A stretch of DNA of 35,996 bases, from positions 1 to 35,996 of the forward strand of contig JAJPHB010000066.1 in the NCBI GenBank assembly GCA_021325525.1, written 5' to 3'. The position numbers and the translations under genes are program-made. Position 1 is the first letter of the stretch; each line of letters begins with the position of its first letter. Source of the stretch: Alphaproteobacteria bacterium. Its GTDB lineage: Bacteria; Pseudomonadota; Alphaproteobacteria; ATCC43930; CGMCC-115725. Shown here in pieces: positions 8,133 to 17,875 of this stretch. A model generated the notes under the pieces. That model made no database searches. It saw only the letters and a list, made by a program, of their open reading frames with translations, and had not been told where the DNA came from.

Positions 8133-8325
8133 GGAGCCTCCGAACGGAGTGGATGAAAGGGCGCGGCCACCACGCTTCTCGATAGATCATCCAAGCCGCC
8201 GAGACAATCCGCCTCGAACGGCGCTTCGAGGGGCGCTTGGGCCAGGCGGCGAATTGCGCGTCTTCGGCTTTTCGCCCATGATCGGAGCAAACGCCGATAA
8301 GGGCGTGACGAACAGAGGAAGCGCC

Positions 8326-9963
8326 ATGCGCGGGATGATGATGGATCGGCCCCTCTTGGTCTCGGGGCTGATCGAGTATGCGGCGCGCTATCACGGCGAC
8401 ACCGAGATCGTGTCGCGGACGATCGAGGGCGGGATCCATCGCGCCACCTATGCCGGGCTGGAGGCACGGGCGAAGCGCCTTGCCAAGGCGCTGGCGCGGC
8501 TCGGGATCGGCTCCGGCGACCGCGTCGCGACGCTCGCCTGGAACGGCTACCGCCATCTCGAACTCTATTTCGGCGTCTCCGGCATGGGGGCGGTCTGCCA
8601 TACCGTCAATCCGCGCCTCTTCCACGACCAGCTCCGCTACATCGTCAATCATGCCGAGGATGCCGCGCTCTTCTTCGACCTCACCTTCCTGCCGCTGGTC
8701 GAGGCGCTGGCCCCCGACTTCCGCAGCGTGCGCCACTTCGTCGTCATGACCGACCGCGCGCATATGCCGGCGGCAAACGTGCCGAACCTCCTTTGCTACG
8801 AGGAGCTGATCGCCGGCGAAGACGCCGACTACGTCTGGCCGCTTCTCGACGAGAACACCGCCTCCTCGCTCTGCTACACCTCGGGGACGACGGGCAATCC
8901 CAAGGGCTCGCTCTATTCGCACCGCTCGACGGTGCTGCATGCCTTCGGCTCCTGCATGGCCGATGCCTGCGCCGTCTCGATGTTCGACACGGTTTGCCCG
9001 GCCGTGCCCATGTTCCACGCCAATGCCTGGGGCGTCCCCTACGCCGCGGCGATGTGCGGGGCCAAGCTCGCGCTCCCGGGCGCCCAGCTCGACGGCAAGA
9101 GCCTCTTCGAGCTCTTCGAGAGCGAGCGCGTCACCCTCAGCCTCGGCGTGCCGACGGTCTGGCTGGGTCTCCTCAAATATCTCGACGACAATCGATTGCG
9201 CTTGACGACGCTGAAGCGCACCCTCATCGGCGGCTCGGCCGTTCCGCTCGCCATGATCGAGGCGTTCGAGGAGCGCTACAAGGTCGAGGTGCTGCACGGC
9301 TGGGGCATGACCGAGATGAGCCCGATCGGCACCATCGGCACCCTGAAGCCGGCGGTCGCCGCGCGCCCCGCCGCCGAGCGCTACCGCTACAAGGTGAAGC
9401 AGGGGCGCGGGATCTTCGGCGTCGATCTCAAAGTCGTCGACGCCGCCGGCCGCGAGCTGCCGCGCGACGGCGTCTCGCGCGGCGAGCTCCTGGTGCGCGG
9501 GCCCTGGGTCATTTCCGGCTACTACAACGATGCGGCGGCGAGCGCCGCCGCCTTCGACAAGGACGGGTGGTTCCGCACCGGCGACGTCGTCACGATCGAT
9601 GCCGAGGGTTACATCCAGGTCGTCGATCGCAGCAAGGACGTCATCAAGTCGGGCGGCGAATGGATCAGCTCGATCGACGTCGAGAATGCGGCGATCGGTC
9701 ATCCCGATATCGCCGAGGCGGCGGTGATCGGGATTCCGCATCCGCGCTGGGGCGAGCGTCCGCTCCTCATCATCGCGGCGCGCGAGGGCAGCCGGCCGGA
9801 CAAGAAAGACATCCTGCGCTATCTCGCCGGCAAGCTCGCCAAGTGGCAGCTTCCCGACGACATCGTCATCGCGCCCGAGATTCCTCACACCGCGACGGGC
9901 AAGATCCTGAAGACGCGGCTGCGCGAGATCTATCGGCACCGCAGGCCGCCCGCCGCGGAGTAG
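8326..9963 (+). CDS. Fatty acyl-CoA synthetase (AMP-forming ligase)
   Basis: A 545-aa ANL-superfamily enzyme that adenylates a carboxylic acid and transfers it to CoA. The phosphate-binding loop [19 protein letters not shown] is at about residues 183-200; the A5 motif [12 protein letters not shown] is near 323; A7 [19 protein letters not shown] and A8 [20 protein letters not shown] follow; the catalytic lysine is in [11 protein letters not shown] near 525. It groups by eye with medium/long-chain fatty-acid and DMSP-CoA ligases (the segment [15 protein letters not shown] is typical). The start at 8326 has AGAGGAA about 7 nt upstream. The following SDR starts 4 bp after its stop, so the pair forms an operon. 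Confidence 0.93.
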   Translation: MRGMMMDRPLLVSGLIEYAARYHGDTEIVSRTIEGGIHRATYAGLEARAKRLAKALARLGIGSGDRVATLAWNGYRHLELYFGVSGMGAVCHTVNPRLFHDQLRYIVNHAEDAALFFDLTFLPLVEALAPDFRSVRHFVVMTDRAHMPAANVPNLLCYEELIAGEDADYVWPLLDENTASSLCYTSGTTGNPKGSLYSHRSTVLHAFGSCMADACAVSMFDTVCPAVPMFHANAWGVPYAAAMCGAKLALPGAQLDGKSLFELFESERVTLSLGVPTVWLGLLKYLDDNRLRLTTLKRTLIGGSAVPLAMIEAFEERYKVEVLHGWGMTEMSPIGTIGTLKPAVAARPAAERYRYKVKQGRGIFGVDLKVVDAAGRELPRDGVSRGELLVRGPWVISGYYNDAAASAAAFDKDGWFRTGDVVTIDAEGYIQVVDRSKDVIKSGGEWISSIDVENAAIGHPDIAEAAVIGIPHPRWGERPLLIIAAREGSRPDKKDILRYLAGKLAKWQLPDDIVIAPEIPHTATGKILKTRLREIYRHRRPPAAE

Positions 9964-9967
9964 GGTG

Positions 9968-10729
9968 ATGGGCCGCCTCGCGGGCAAGGCCGCCTTCGTC
10001 ACCGGCGCCGCCTCCGGCCTCGGCCGCGCCATCGCCCGGCTGTTCGCGGCTGAAGGCGCGCGCGTCGCGCTCGCCGACACCGACAGCGCCGGCGGCCAGG
10101 CGCTTGCCGCCGAACTCGGCGAGCGCGCCCTCTTCCTCGCTCACGACGTGAGCGAGGAAGCGGCCTGGATCGCCAATCTAGGCGCCGCGGCCGCCGCCTT
10201 CGGCCGGCTCGACATTCTCGTCAACAACGCCGGGATCGGCCCGACCGGGACAATCGAGAAGCTGTCGCTCGAGGATTGGCGGCGCGTCCACCGCGTCAAC
10301 CTCGACGGCGTCTTCCTCGGCTGCAAGCACGCGCTGCCGCATCTGCGCGCGGCGGGCGGCGGCGCGATCATCAACATGTCCTCGGTGGCGGGCCTCATCG
10401 GGACGCCGACCCTCTTCGCCTATGGATCGAGCAAGGCGGCGGTGCGCCAACTGACGAAATCGGTGGCGCTCCACTGCGCCGCCAGGGGCGACGGCATTCG
10501 CTGCAACTCGATCCATCCCGCCTTCATCGCGACGCCGATGGTCGACCGCATGGTGGCGACGGCGCGCGCCCCGGCCGAGGCGCGGCAGGCTCTGGCCGAT
10601 CAGGTGCCGCTCGGCCGACTGGGCGAGGCCGAGGAGGTAGCTCGCCTCGCGCTCTACCTCGCCGGCGACGAGTCGCGCTTCGTCACCGGCGCCGAGTTCG
10701 TCATCGATGGCGGGCTGACGGCGCGCTGA
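9968..10729 (+). CDS. SDR-family oxidoreductase
   Basis: A 253-aa classical short-chain dehydrogenase. It has TGAASGLGRAIARLF (TGxxxGxG, residues 12-19), an Asp after beta-2 (ALADTDSAGG) pointing to NAD rather than NADP, NNAGIG, a catalytic Ser in INMSSVAGL and the YGSSK active-site motif (Y-x3-K), then a C-terminal FVTGAEFVIDGGLTAR. Closest in feel to FabG/cyclopentanol-dehydrogenase-like SDRs; the substrate cannot be read from sequence. The ATG at 9968 is chosen over a GTG three bases earlier. It is coupled to the acyl-CoA synthetase, suggesting oxidation of an alcohol or hydroxyacyl intermediate in the same pathway. Confidence 0.92.
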   Translation: MGRLAGKAAFVTGAASGLGRAIARLFAAEGARVALADTDSAGGQALAAELGERALFLAHDVSEEAAWIANLGAAAAAFGRLDILVNNAGIGPTGTIEKLSLEDWRRVHRVNLDGVFLGCKHALPHLRAAGGGAIINMSSVAGLIGTPTLFAYGSSKAAVRQLTKSVALHCAARGDGIRCNSIHPAFIATPMVDRMVATARAPAEARQALADQVPLGRLGEAEEVARLALYLAGDESRFVTGAEFVIDGGLTAR

Positions 10730-11299
10730 GCTGCAGCGGGATGCGACATTTTGCCGTCGTCGGTCTCAAGCGGCACGGATGTTCGGCCCCGGCGCGGCCG
10801 AATGACGAGACCGCCGGCGGCGCGGATTGGCGCAGCGCCGAGGACAGCGTCAGCGCATCGTGAATTTGCGCGGCATCGGCCCGCGTGTATACTCCCGGTG
10901 GGTATCGCGAGCGAGGCATGCTCGGGCGAGGGGCTGCGGCCGGCGCCGCGGCTCGCGCATGGAATAGCTGCGGACGTCAGCCGTTCACAAAGGGCGGACG
11001 GCGACCGGCAAGGGACCTGCCTCTGTGGTGTTCGAGAGGATAGAAAGGTCGTTCGGTGTCAGAGGTGATACAGGCCGAGACATGCCGATGCGCCGCACGC
11101 GATCAAGCAAGCACCTGATCTTGCCACAACTTTGCCTGAATGCCGTGTCATAACTGGCATGTAAGACGCTTCTCTTGTCACGCGTTTGCGGAGCATTGAG
11201 TGCGTGTTTAAACGAAAAATAACCATTTGAAGCGCATCCTTTATTTCGCAAGACGCGTTTACACCAGAAGTAGCGGCTCTTTCCCATTCGAGGTGCGTG
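10730..11299. other. 570-bp gene-free region upstream of prkA
   Basis: The first half is GC-rich and the last 200 bp are clearly AT-richer, as expected of a promoter region. Open frames here (a plus-strand one at 10741-10863 and minus-strand ones such as 10985-11287) lack recognisable domains and good start signals. Two promoter-like patterns can be seen: GGAAT-N16-CGTT at 10961-10985, one mismatch from the EcfG general-stress consensus, and TGGCATG-N4-ACGC at 11155-11169, which keeps the GG and GC spacing of sigma-54 promoters. Both are suggestive only. Confidence 0.4.
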
Positions 11300-13246
11300 A
11301 TGCCTTCGGAAGACGGACTTTTCGGTCTTTTTTCAAGACTGTATGAAAGCCAGCGGGAAGTGGAAATGTCCCTGGAGGACTATCTCCGGGGCTGCGCCGA
11401 TGACCCGAAGATGATGGCGAGCGCGGCCGAGCGCATGCTCGACGCGATCGGCGAGCCGCAGGTGGTGGACACGAGTCTCGATTCGCGACTCGGCCGCATC
11501 TTCATGAACCGCACGATCAAGGTGTATCCCGCCTTCGCCGACTTCTTCGGTATGGAGGAGACGATCGAGCGGATCGTCGGTTTCTTCCGTCACGCCGCGC
11601 AGGGCCTCGAAGAGCGCAAGCAGGTGCTCTACCTGCTGGGACCGGTCGGCGGCGGCAAGTCCTCGCTCGCCGAGCGTCTGAAGCTGCTGATGGAGAAATG
11701 CCCGGTCTATGTGCTGAAGGCGGGCGACACCGTGAGTCCCGTCTTCGAGAGCCCGCTCGGCCTCTTCGATCCGAATGCGATGGGCGAGGCGCTGGAGAAG
11801 CGCTACGGCATCCCGATGCGGCGCTTGCCGGGCGTCATGTCGCCCTGGGCGGTGAAACGCCTCCAGGAGTTCGGCGGCGACATCACGAAATTCCGCGTCG
11901 CGCGCCTCATGCCCTCGCGCCTCAAGCAGATCTGCATCTCCAAGACCGAGCCCGGCGACGAGAACAACCAGGACGTTTCGAGCCTCGTCGGCAAGGTCGA
12001 CATCCGCAAGCTCGAATTCTTCAGCCAGAACGATCCCGACGCCTACTCCTATTCGGGCGGCCTCAACCGCACGACGCAGGGCATCCTCGAATTCGTCGAG
12101 ATGTTCAAGGCGCCGATCAAGATGCTGCATCCGCTGCTCACGGCGACGCAGGAGGGCAACTACGTCGGCACCGAGAATATCGGCGGCCTGCCCTACCAGG
12201 GCATCATCCTCGCCCATTCGAACGAGGCGGAGTGGCAGAGCTTCAAGAACAACAAGAACAACGAGGCGTTCATCGACCGCATCAGCGTCATTAAGGTGCC
12301 CTACTGCCTGCGCGTCACCGAGGAGCGGAAGATCTACGAGAAGCTGCTGCAGACGAGCGAACTCGCCAATGCGCCCTGCGCGCCGGGCACGCTCGAGATG
12401 CTGGCGCGCTTCGCCGTGCTGTCGCGCCTGAAGCCGCACGAGAACTCGAATCTCTACTCGAAGATGCGCGCCTATGACGGCGAGAGCCTCAAGGACACCG
12501 ACCCGCGCACCAAATCCGTGCAGGAATATCGCGACGCCGCCGGTGTCGACGAGGGCATGGAGGGCATCTCGACGCGCTTTTCCTTCAAGGTGCTGTCGGG
12601 CACCTTCAACTTCGACACGCTCGAAGTCGCCGCCGATCCCGTCCACCTCATGTATGTGCTGGAGCAGGCGATCTGGCGCGAGCAGTTTCCCGAGGAGACC
12701 GAGAAGAAGTATCTCAACTTCATCAAGAGCGAGCTGGCGCCGCGCTACGCCGAGTTCATCGGCCACGAGATCCAGAAGGCCTATCTCGAATCCTATGCCG
12801 ATTACGGGCAGAACCTGTTCGACCGCTACGTCGCCTATGCCGATGCCTGGATCGAGGATCAGGACTACAAGGATCCGGATACGGGCCAGCTCATGAACCG
12901 CGAGCTGCTGAACCAGGAGCTGTCCAAGATCGAGAAGCCGGCGGGCATCGCCAACCCCAAGGACTTCCGCAACGAGGTGGTGAAGTTCGCGCTGCGCGCC
13001 CGCGCCAACAATGCCGGCCGCAACCCCGCCTGGACCTCCTACGAGAAGCTGCGCGAAGTCATCGAGCGGCGTATGTTCAGCCAGGTCGAGGACCTGCTCC
13101 CCGTCATCAGCTTCGGCTCGAAGAAGGATTCCGAGACCGAGAAGAAGCACACCGACTTCCTGCAGCGCATGGTCTCGCGCGGCTACACCGAACGGCAGGT
13201 CCGCCGTCTCGTCGAGTGGTATATGCGGGTCAACAAGGCCGGGTGA
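11300..13246 (+). CDS. prkA: PrkA serine protein kinase (YeaG-type AAA protein)
   Basis: A 648-aa PrkA/YeaG protein, near the E. coli YeaG length of 644. The N-terminal AAA domain has Walker A GPVGGGKSSLAERL near residues 113-126; ATQEGNYVGTENIGGLPYQG and the segment AHSNEAEWQSFKNNKNNEAF are hallmark PrkA sequences. The C-terminal kinase-like domain includes QEYRDAAGVDEGMEGISTRF and LNFIKSELAPRYAEFIGHEI. Family knowledge: YeaG works with YeaH and YcgB (SpoVR) in starvation and stress survival; in Bacillus PrkA acts in sporulation. ATG 11300 follows a GAGG site; a GTG lies directly before it. First of three genes, with yeaH starting 22 bp after its stop. Confidence 0.97.
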   Translation: MPSEDGLFGLFSRLYESQREVEMSLEDYLRGCADDPKMMASAAERMLDAIGEPQVVDTSLDSRLGRIFMNRTIKVYPAFADFFGMEETIERIVGFFRHAAQGLEERKQVLYLLGPVGGGKSSLAERLKLLMEKCPVYVLKAGDTVSPVFESPLGLFDPNAMGEALEKRYGIPMRRLPGVMSPWAVKRLQEFGGDITKFRVARLMPSRLKQICISKTEPGDENNQDVSSLVGKVDIRKLEFFSQNDPDAYSYSGGLNRTTQGILEFVEMFKAPIKMLHPLLTATQEGNYVGTENIGGLPYQGIILAHSNEAEWQSFKNNKNNEAFIDRISVIKVPYCLRVTEERKIYEKLLQTSELANAPCAPGTLEMLARFAVLSRLKPHENSNLYSKMRAYDGESLKDTDPRTKSVQEYRDAAGVDEGMEGISTRFSFKVLSGTFNFDTLEVAADPVHLMYVLEQAIWREQFPEETEKKYLNFIKSELAPRYAEFIGHEIQKAYLESYADYGQNLFDRYVAYADAWIEDQDYKDPDTGQLMNRELLNQELSKIEKPAGIANPKDFRNEVVKFALRARANNAGRNPAWTSYEKLREVIERRMFSQVEDLLPVISFGSKKDSETEKKHTDFLQRMVSRGYTERQVRRLVEWYMRVNKAG

Positions 13247-13268
13247 GGCCGCCCAAGGAGGCGCCGAG

Positions 13269-14545
13269 GTGAACATCGTCGACCGCCGTCCCAACCCGAA
13301 GGGCAAGAGTCTCGGCAATCGCCAGCGCTTCATCGCGCGTGCCAAGGCCGAGATCAAAGGGGCGGTGCAGGAGGCGCTGCGCAAGCGCAAGGTCGCCGAT
13401 GTCGGCAGCGGCGAGAAGGTGGCGATCCCGACCAAGGGCATTAGCGAGCCGACCTTCCGCCATTCGCGCCGCACCGGGCGCAGCGAGTACATCGTCCCCG
13501 GCAACAAGGAATATGTCGTCGGCGACGAGATTCCGCGGCCCTCGGGCGGCAGCGGCGGCGGCTCGGAAGGCAGCCCCGACGGCGAGGGCGAGGATGCCTT
13601 CGAGTTCACGCTGTCGCGCGAGGAGTTCCTCGACCTCTTCTTCGAGGATCTGGAGCTGCCCGACCTCGTCAAGAAGACGCTCAAGGAATCGACCGCGACC
13701 GACCTGTCGCGCGCCGGCTACACCGTGAGCGGCACGCCCGCCAATCTCAGCGTCGCGCGCACCATGCGCAACAGCATGGCCCGCCGCATCTCGCTGCGCC
13801 GGCCGAAGCAGGCCGAGGTCGAGGCGCTCGAGCGCGAGCTCGACGAGTTCGAGGAGGCGGGCGACACGGAGGCTGCGGCGCGCGTGAAGCGGGCGCTCGA
13901 GGAGCTGTTCCGCCGCACCAAGCTCATCCCCTACATCGACCCGGTCGATGTCCGCTACAAGCGCTTCGAGCGCATTCCGCGCCCAATACCCAGGCGGTGA
14001 TGTTCTGCCTCATGGACGTCTCGGGCTCGATGACGGAGGCGATGAAGGATCTGGCGAAGCGCTTCTTCATGCTGCTCCACATCTTCCTGGAGCGGCGCTA
14101 CCGCACGGTCGACGTCGTCTTCATCCGCCACACGAGCACGGCCGAGGAGGTGGACGAGGAGACGTTCTTCTACAGCCGCGAGACGGGCGGCACGGTCGTT
14201 TCGACCGCGCTCGAGAAGATGCTGGAGATCGCCCGCGCCCGCTATCCGCTCGACACCTGGAACATCTACGCGGCGCAGGCCTCGGACGGCGACAATTACG
14301 GCGCCGACAGCGGCCATTGCGTCGAGCTGCTCGGCGGCGAGGTGCTGCCGATCTGCCAGTATTTCGCCTATATCGAAGTGGGCGAGGGGGGCGAAGCGAT
14401 CCTCGGGCGCGAGAGCGACCTCTGGCGCTCCTATGCGCAGGTGGCGCCGACACACCCGCATTTCGCCATGAAGCGCGTCGCCGACCGCACCCAGATCTTC
14501 CCGGTGTTCCATGAGCTTTTCGCCAAAGAACGCGCCCGTGCTTGA
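13269..14545 (+). CDS. yeaH: YeaH-type DUF444 von Willebrand A protein, frameshifted
   Basis: Two frames join into one protein of about 425 aa, matching E. coli YeaH (427). The first runs from GTG 13269 (AAGGAG 8 nt upstream) through IVDRRPNPKGKSLGNRQRFI and FRHSRRTGRSEYIVPGNKEYV to YIDPVDVRYKRFERIPRP. The second picks up NTQAVMFCLMDVSGSMTEAM, which holds the DxSxS MIDAS metal site of the vWA domain, and continues to 14545. One base is missing at about 13983-13984 (read CGC CC AAT); adding one restores a continuous YeaH sequence. Codon use is normal on both sides. YeaH partners PrkA. Either a consensus error or a recent inactivation; the former seems likelier. Confidence 0.9.
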
Positions 14546-16112
14546 GCCGAGGGACCGCTCGTCTCCGGCCTTGATCCGCGAGCGCAAGCCGCTCTTCGAC
14601 GGGCCGAACTGGGACTTTCCGACGCTGCAGCGCGTCCATGCCGCGATCGAGGAGATCGCCTTGGGCGAGCTCGGCCTCGATGTCTATCCCAATCAGATCG
14701 AGGTGATCACCTCGGAGCAGATGCTCGACGCCTACGCCTCGGTCGGGCTGCCGCTCATGTACCGGCACTGGAGCTTCGGCAAGCGCTTCGCCCATCACGA
14801 GGCGCTCTACCGCAAGGGCCTGCAAGGGCTGGCCTACGAGATCGTCATCAATTCGAGCCCCTGCATCAGCTACATCATGGAGGAGAACTCCATGACGATG
14901 CAGACCCTCGTCATCGCGCATGCGGCGTTCGGGCACAACCATTTCTTCAAGAACAACTACCTCTTCCGCCAGTGGACCGACGCTGAAGGCATCCTCGACT
15001 ACCTCGCCTTCGCCCGGGACTACACGGCGAAATGCGAGGAGCGCTACGGGCTCGACGCGGTCGAGCGGGTCATCGACGCGGCGCATGCGCTGCGCGACCA
15101 CGGCGTCAACCGCTACGCGCATCGCGGCAAGCCCAATCTCGGCGAGGAGCGGCGGCGCGAGGAAGAGCGGCGCGCCCATGACGAGGCCAATTACAACGAC
15201 CTCTGGCGCACGGTGCCGAGCGCGGGCGCGCGCGGTGATTCCGCCGACGAGGCGGCGCGCAGCACGGCCGAGCGGCGCGCCAAGCTTGGCCTTCCCGAGG
15301 AGAACATCCTCTACTTCATCGAGAAGCGGGCGCCGAAGCTTGAAGGCTGGCAGCGCGAGCTCGTCCGCATCGTGCGCAACGTGTCGCAGTATTTCTATCC
15401 GCAGAAGCAGACGCAGCTCATGAACGAGGGCTGCGCCACCTTCTGCCATTACGAGATCATGAACCGCCTGCACGAGACGGGGCTCATCACCGAGGGCTCG
15501 ATGCTGGAATTCCTCCATTCGCATTCGAGCGTCGTCTTCCAGCCGGCCTTCGACGACCCGCGCTACAGCGGCATCAACCCCTACGCGCTCGGCTTCGCGA
15601 TGATGGAGGACATCAAGCGGATCTGCGTCGATCCGACCGAGGAGGACCGCGCTTGGTTCCCCGAGATCGCCGGCAATGGCGATCCCTACGGCACGCTCCG
15701 CCATGCCTGGGCGAATTTCCGCGACGAAAGCTTCGTGCTGCAGTATCTGAGCCCGCGCCTCATCCGTCAGTTCCGCCTTTTCCAGGTCACCGACGACAGC
15801 GAGGAGCCGACGATGCGGGTCGATGCGATCCATGACGAGGTCGGCTATCGCAAGGTCCGCAGCGCCCTGTCGCGGCAATACGACCTGGCGCGGCGCGAGC
15901 CCGACATCCAGGTCATCGATGTCGACCTTGCCGGCGACCGCTGCCTCGTCCTGGCGCACACCGTCTACAACGGCGTGCTGCTCGAAGAGAAGACCTGCCA
16001 GTCGGTGCTGAGCTACGTGGCGGCCCTCTGGGGCTACAATGTGCGCCTCCTCGAGCGCGATTCGGTGACGGACGAGACGCTGAAGACGCACGAGATGAGC
16101 GCGCCGGAGTAG
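14511..16112 (+). CDS. spoVR: SpoVR family protein (YcgB type)
   Basis: A 533-aa SpoVR/YcgB protein, near the usual 510. Family signatures are strong: IEVITSEQMLDAYASVGLPL, HWSFGKRFAHHEALYRKGLQ, GLAYEIVINSSPCISYIMEE, FGHNHFFKNNYLFRQWTDAE and NEGCATFCHYEIMNRLHETG. Function is only partly known: spore cortex formation in Bacillus, and a stress role with PrkA and YeaH in other bacteria. The ATG at 14511 overlaps the end of yeaH by 35 bp; no strong ribosome-binding site is visible, so re-initiation after yeaH is probable, and a yeaH frameshift would therefore also affect this gene. Third gene of the trio. Confidence 0.95.
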   Translation: MSFSPKNAPVLEPRDRSSPALIRERKPLFDGPNWDFPTLQRVHAAIEEIALGELGLDVYPNQIEVITSEQMLDAYASVGLPLMYRHWSFGKRFAHHEALYRKGLQGLAYEIVINSSPCISYIMEENSMTMQTLVIAHAAFGHNHFFKNNYLFRQWTDAEGILDYLAFARDYTAKCEERYGLDAVERVIDAAHALRDHGVNRYAHRGKPNLGEERRREEERRAHDEANYNDLWRTVPSAGARGDSADEAARSTAERRAKLGLPEENILYFIEKRAPKLEGWQRELVRIVRNVSQYFYPQKQTQLMNEGCATFCHYEIMNRLHETGLITEGSMLEFLHSHSSVVFQPAFDDPRYSGINPYALGFAMMEDIKRICVDPTEEDRAWFPEIAGNGDPYGTLRHAWANFRDESFVLQYLSPRLIRQFRLFQVTDDSEEPTMRVDAIHDEVGYRKVRSALSRQYDLARREPDIQVIDVDLAGDRCLVLAHTVYNGVLLEEKTCQSVLSYVAALWGYNVRLLERDSVTDETLKTHEMSAPE

Positions 16113-16118
16113 CGGCCC

Positions 16119-16140
16119 GGCGCGGCGCTTGCCCCGCGCC
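16119..16140 (+). terminator. Hairpin after spoVR
   Basis: GGCGCGG (16119-16125) pairs with CCGCGCC (16134-16140) 7 bp after the spoVR stop. No T-run follows. It lies at the expected end of the prkA-yeaH-spoVR transcript. Confidence 0.35.
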
Positions 16141-16195
16141 TCGACTTCCGTCACCTTCAGCGCGGGGACGGGGGCACATCGCGCGGGAGCGACCC

Positions 16196-16873
16196 ATGAG
16201 CTCGGGCATCAAGGCCTGCGTCTTCGACGCCTACGGCACTCTCTTCGACGTGCATTCGGCGGTGGCGCGCCATGCCGCCGCCATCGGCCCCGGGGCCGAG
16301 GCGATGTCGCGGAGCTGGCGCCTCAAGCAGCTCGAATACACCTGGATCCGCAGCCTCATGCACCGCCACGCCGATTTCTGGGCGGTGACCGGGGAGGCGC
16401 TCGATTTCGCTATGGCGAGCGCCGGCCTCGCCGATCCGGCGCTGCGCGAGCGTCTGATGGACGCCTATCTGATGCTCGATGCCTATCCCGAGGTTCCGTC
16501 CGTGCTCGACCGGCTGAAAGCCGCCGGCATCCGCAGCGCCATCCTCTCGAACGGCTCGCCGCGCATGCTCGACGCGGCGGTCCGCTCGGCCCGTCTCGAA
16601 GATCGGCTGGAGGCCGTCTTCTCAATCGAGGAGGTCGGGATCTACAAGCCCGATCCGCGCGTCTATCGGCTCGCCGTCGACCGGCTCGGCCTGTCGCCCG
16701 CCGAGATCTCGTTCCAGTCCTCCAATGTCTGGGACGCCGCCGGCGCCGCCGCCTTCGGCTTCCATGTCGTCTGGATCAACCGGAGCAGGCAGCCGCCCGA
16801 ATATGGCTGGGTGCTGCGGGCCCGCGAGATCGCGAGCTTGGACGCGCTCCCGGAGATCGTCGCGCCCGCCTGA
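16196..16873 (+). CDS. Haloacid dehalogenase, type II (HAD superfamily)
   Basis: A 225-aa HAD-fold hydrolase matching (S)-2-haloacid dehalogenases. The nucleophile is Asp11 in ACVFDAYGTLFDV; motif II Ser is in AILSNGSPRML; the Lys is in GIYKPDPRVYRLAVDRLGL; and the acidic motif is SSNVWDAAGAAAFGF. The second helix region LEYTWIRSLMHRHADFW and the SNVWD segment are characteristic of the dehalogenase subclass rather than phosphatases. It would hydrolyse 2-haloacids to 2-hydroxyacids of inverted configuration in the cytoplasm. CGGGAG lies upstream of the ATG. It stands alone, convergent with the channel gene, 9 bp away. Confidence 0.92.
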   Translation: MSSGIKACVFDAYGTLFDVHSAVARHAAAIGPGAEAMSRSWRLKQLEYTWIRSLMHRHADFWAVTGEALDFAMASAGLADPALRERLMDAYLMLDAYPEVPSVLDRLKAAGIRSAILSNGSPRMLDAAVRSARLEDRLEAVFSIEEVGIYKPDPRVYRLAVDRLGLSPAEISFQSSNVWDAAGAAAFGFHVVWINRSRQPPEYGWVLRAREIASLDALPEIVAPA

Positions 16874-16882
16874 TCTCCCCGC

Positions 16883-17782
16883 CTATAGCGGGCTCACCTC
16901 GTGGAACCGGCTATAATCGACGGCGCGGCGGCCGTCGGGCAGGGTCGAGAGGATGTCGACGAAGCGGCTGTCCCAGCGAAGATCGTCGGCGATGAAGGAG
17001 TGGCGCGCATGAATCGTCTGAGCGAAGGTCTCGTCGATGCCGTTCAGCGTCACGATGATCTCGGCTTCGGCGGCGCGCAGGCTGTCCTGCGTCGCCCCGC
17101 GCAGCGGCGACTCGCCGTCGATCGGATGCATGATGGTCCAGGTCAGCGCGAAGAGCGGGCTCCGCGACCGTGAAAGCCGCAGATCGTAGAAGCGGCGCAT
17201 CGCGTGGCCTTCGCGCGTGGTTTCGCTGCGCGCCAGCGTGAGCTGCACCTGCGCCGCGAGGATCTGGTTGCGGCGCTGGTTGGCGGCGCGCAGCATCAGG
17301 GTCGGGACGCCGTCATAGGGCATGATGACCGCATGCCGGCTGAACAGCACCCGGGCGGTGGGCCGCGAGACGCGGGCGAAGACGAGCCCGGCGCCGATCG
17401 CGACGGCGATCATCCCGAGCAGAGACTCGCCGGTCATGAGGAGGTTCGCATAGAGCGTCTGCGGGTACATGACGCCGTAGCCGATCGTCGCCATGGTCTG
17501 GACGCTGAAGAAGAAAGCGTCGGCGAAGGAGCCCGGCCGCGCATTGGCGATGCTCTTCCCGCCGGCGAGATAGAGCAGCGCGAAGACGACATTCGCGCCG
17601 ATATAGGCCGCCGCCATGCCGCCCAGGAAGGTCGGCCAGCGCATCGTCAGCAAAGCGTGGTAGAGGTCACGCAGATCGCGGGTCTGGCCCAGTCGGACGA
17701 CGCTCGCGACCGAGGGGCCGACGAGGCGCGGGGGACCCGATGCTATGCGTCCCCCCCTCTTTTCGCGTAGCACGGCTCGCAT
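16883..17782 (-). CDS. Inward-rectifier potassium channel (KirBac type)
   Basis: A 299-aa protein with one pair of transmembrane helices (FLGGMAAAYIGANVVFALLY and LLGMIAVAIGAGLVFARVS) flanking a pore loop that carries the potassium filter TMATIGYGVMYP. The C-terminal half is a cytoplasmic Kir-type immunoglobulin-like domain with LMLRAANQRRNQILAAQVQL and a long beta-rich stretch ending in VDYSRFHEV. The start is taken at ATG 17782 because GAGGAG sits 6 nt upstream; the open frame extends further to 17956 but overlaps the lipoprotein promoter region. Family members conduct potassium and are gated by cytoplasmic ligands. No regulator is adjacent. Confidence 0.93.
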   Translation of the reverse strand: MRAVLREKRGGRIASGPPRLVGPSVASVVRLGQTRDLRDLYHALLTMRWPTFLGGMAAAYIGANVVFALLYLAGGKSIANARPGSFADAFFFSVQTMATIGYGVMYPQTLYANLLMTGESLLGMIAVAIGAGLVFARVSRPTARVLFSRHAVIMPYDGVPTLMLRAANQRRNQILAAQVQLTLARSETTREGHAMRRFYDLRLSRSRSPLFALTWTIMHPIDGESPLRGATQDSLRAAEAEIIVTLNGIDETFAQTIHARHSFIADDLRWDSRFVDILSTLPDGRRAVDYSRFHEVSPL

Positions 17783-17875
17783 GCGGCGCTCCTCGCGGCA
17801 CTGCCGCCAGCTTAGCCATGGCGGGAAAGGGGTTGGAAGGCCAAAACCGCACCTGCCCCGCGGCTCACGCCGGGG

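Noticed and set aside
7522-10080. A very long minus-strand open frame continuing upstream of the 3-hydroxybutyryl-CoA dehydrogenase
   Set aside because: It runs antisense through the GST intergenic region, the acyl-CoA synthetase and the SDR. The plus-strand genes carry complete family motifs, and the extension is Arg/Ala-rich with no domain. GC-rich DNA gives such frames often.
10985-11287. A 100-codon minus-strand frame upstream of prkA
   Set aside because: It overlaps the AT-richer promoter region, has no good ribosome-binding site or codon bias, and no domain.
11333-13684. A 783-codon minus-strand frame over prkA
   Set aside because: Antisense to a fully conserved PrkA; no recognisable domain and low-complexity composition.
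14121-16154. A 677-codon minus-strand frame over yeaH and spoVR
   Set aside because: Shadow of the SpoVR coding strand; no family similarity seen.
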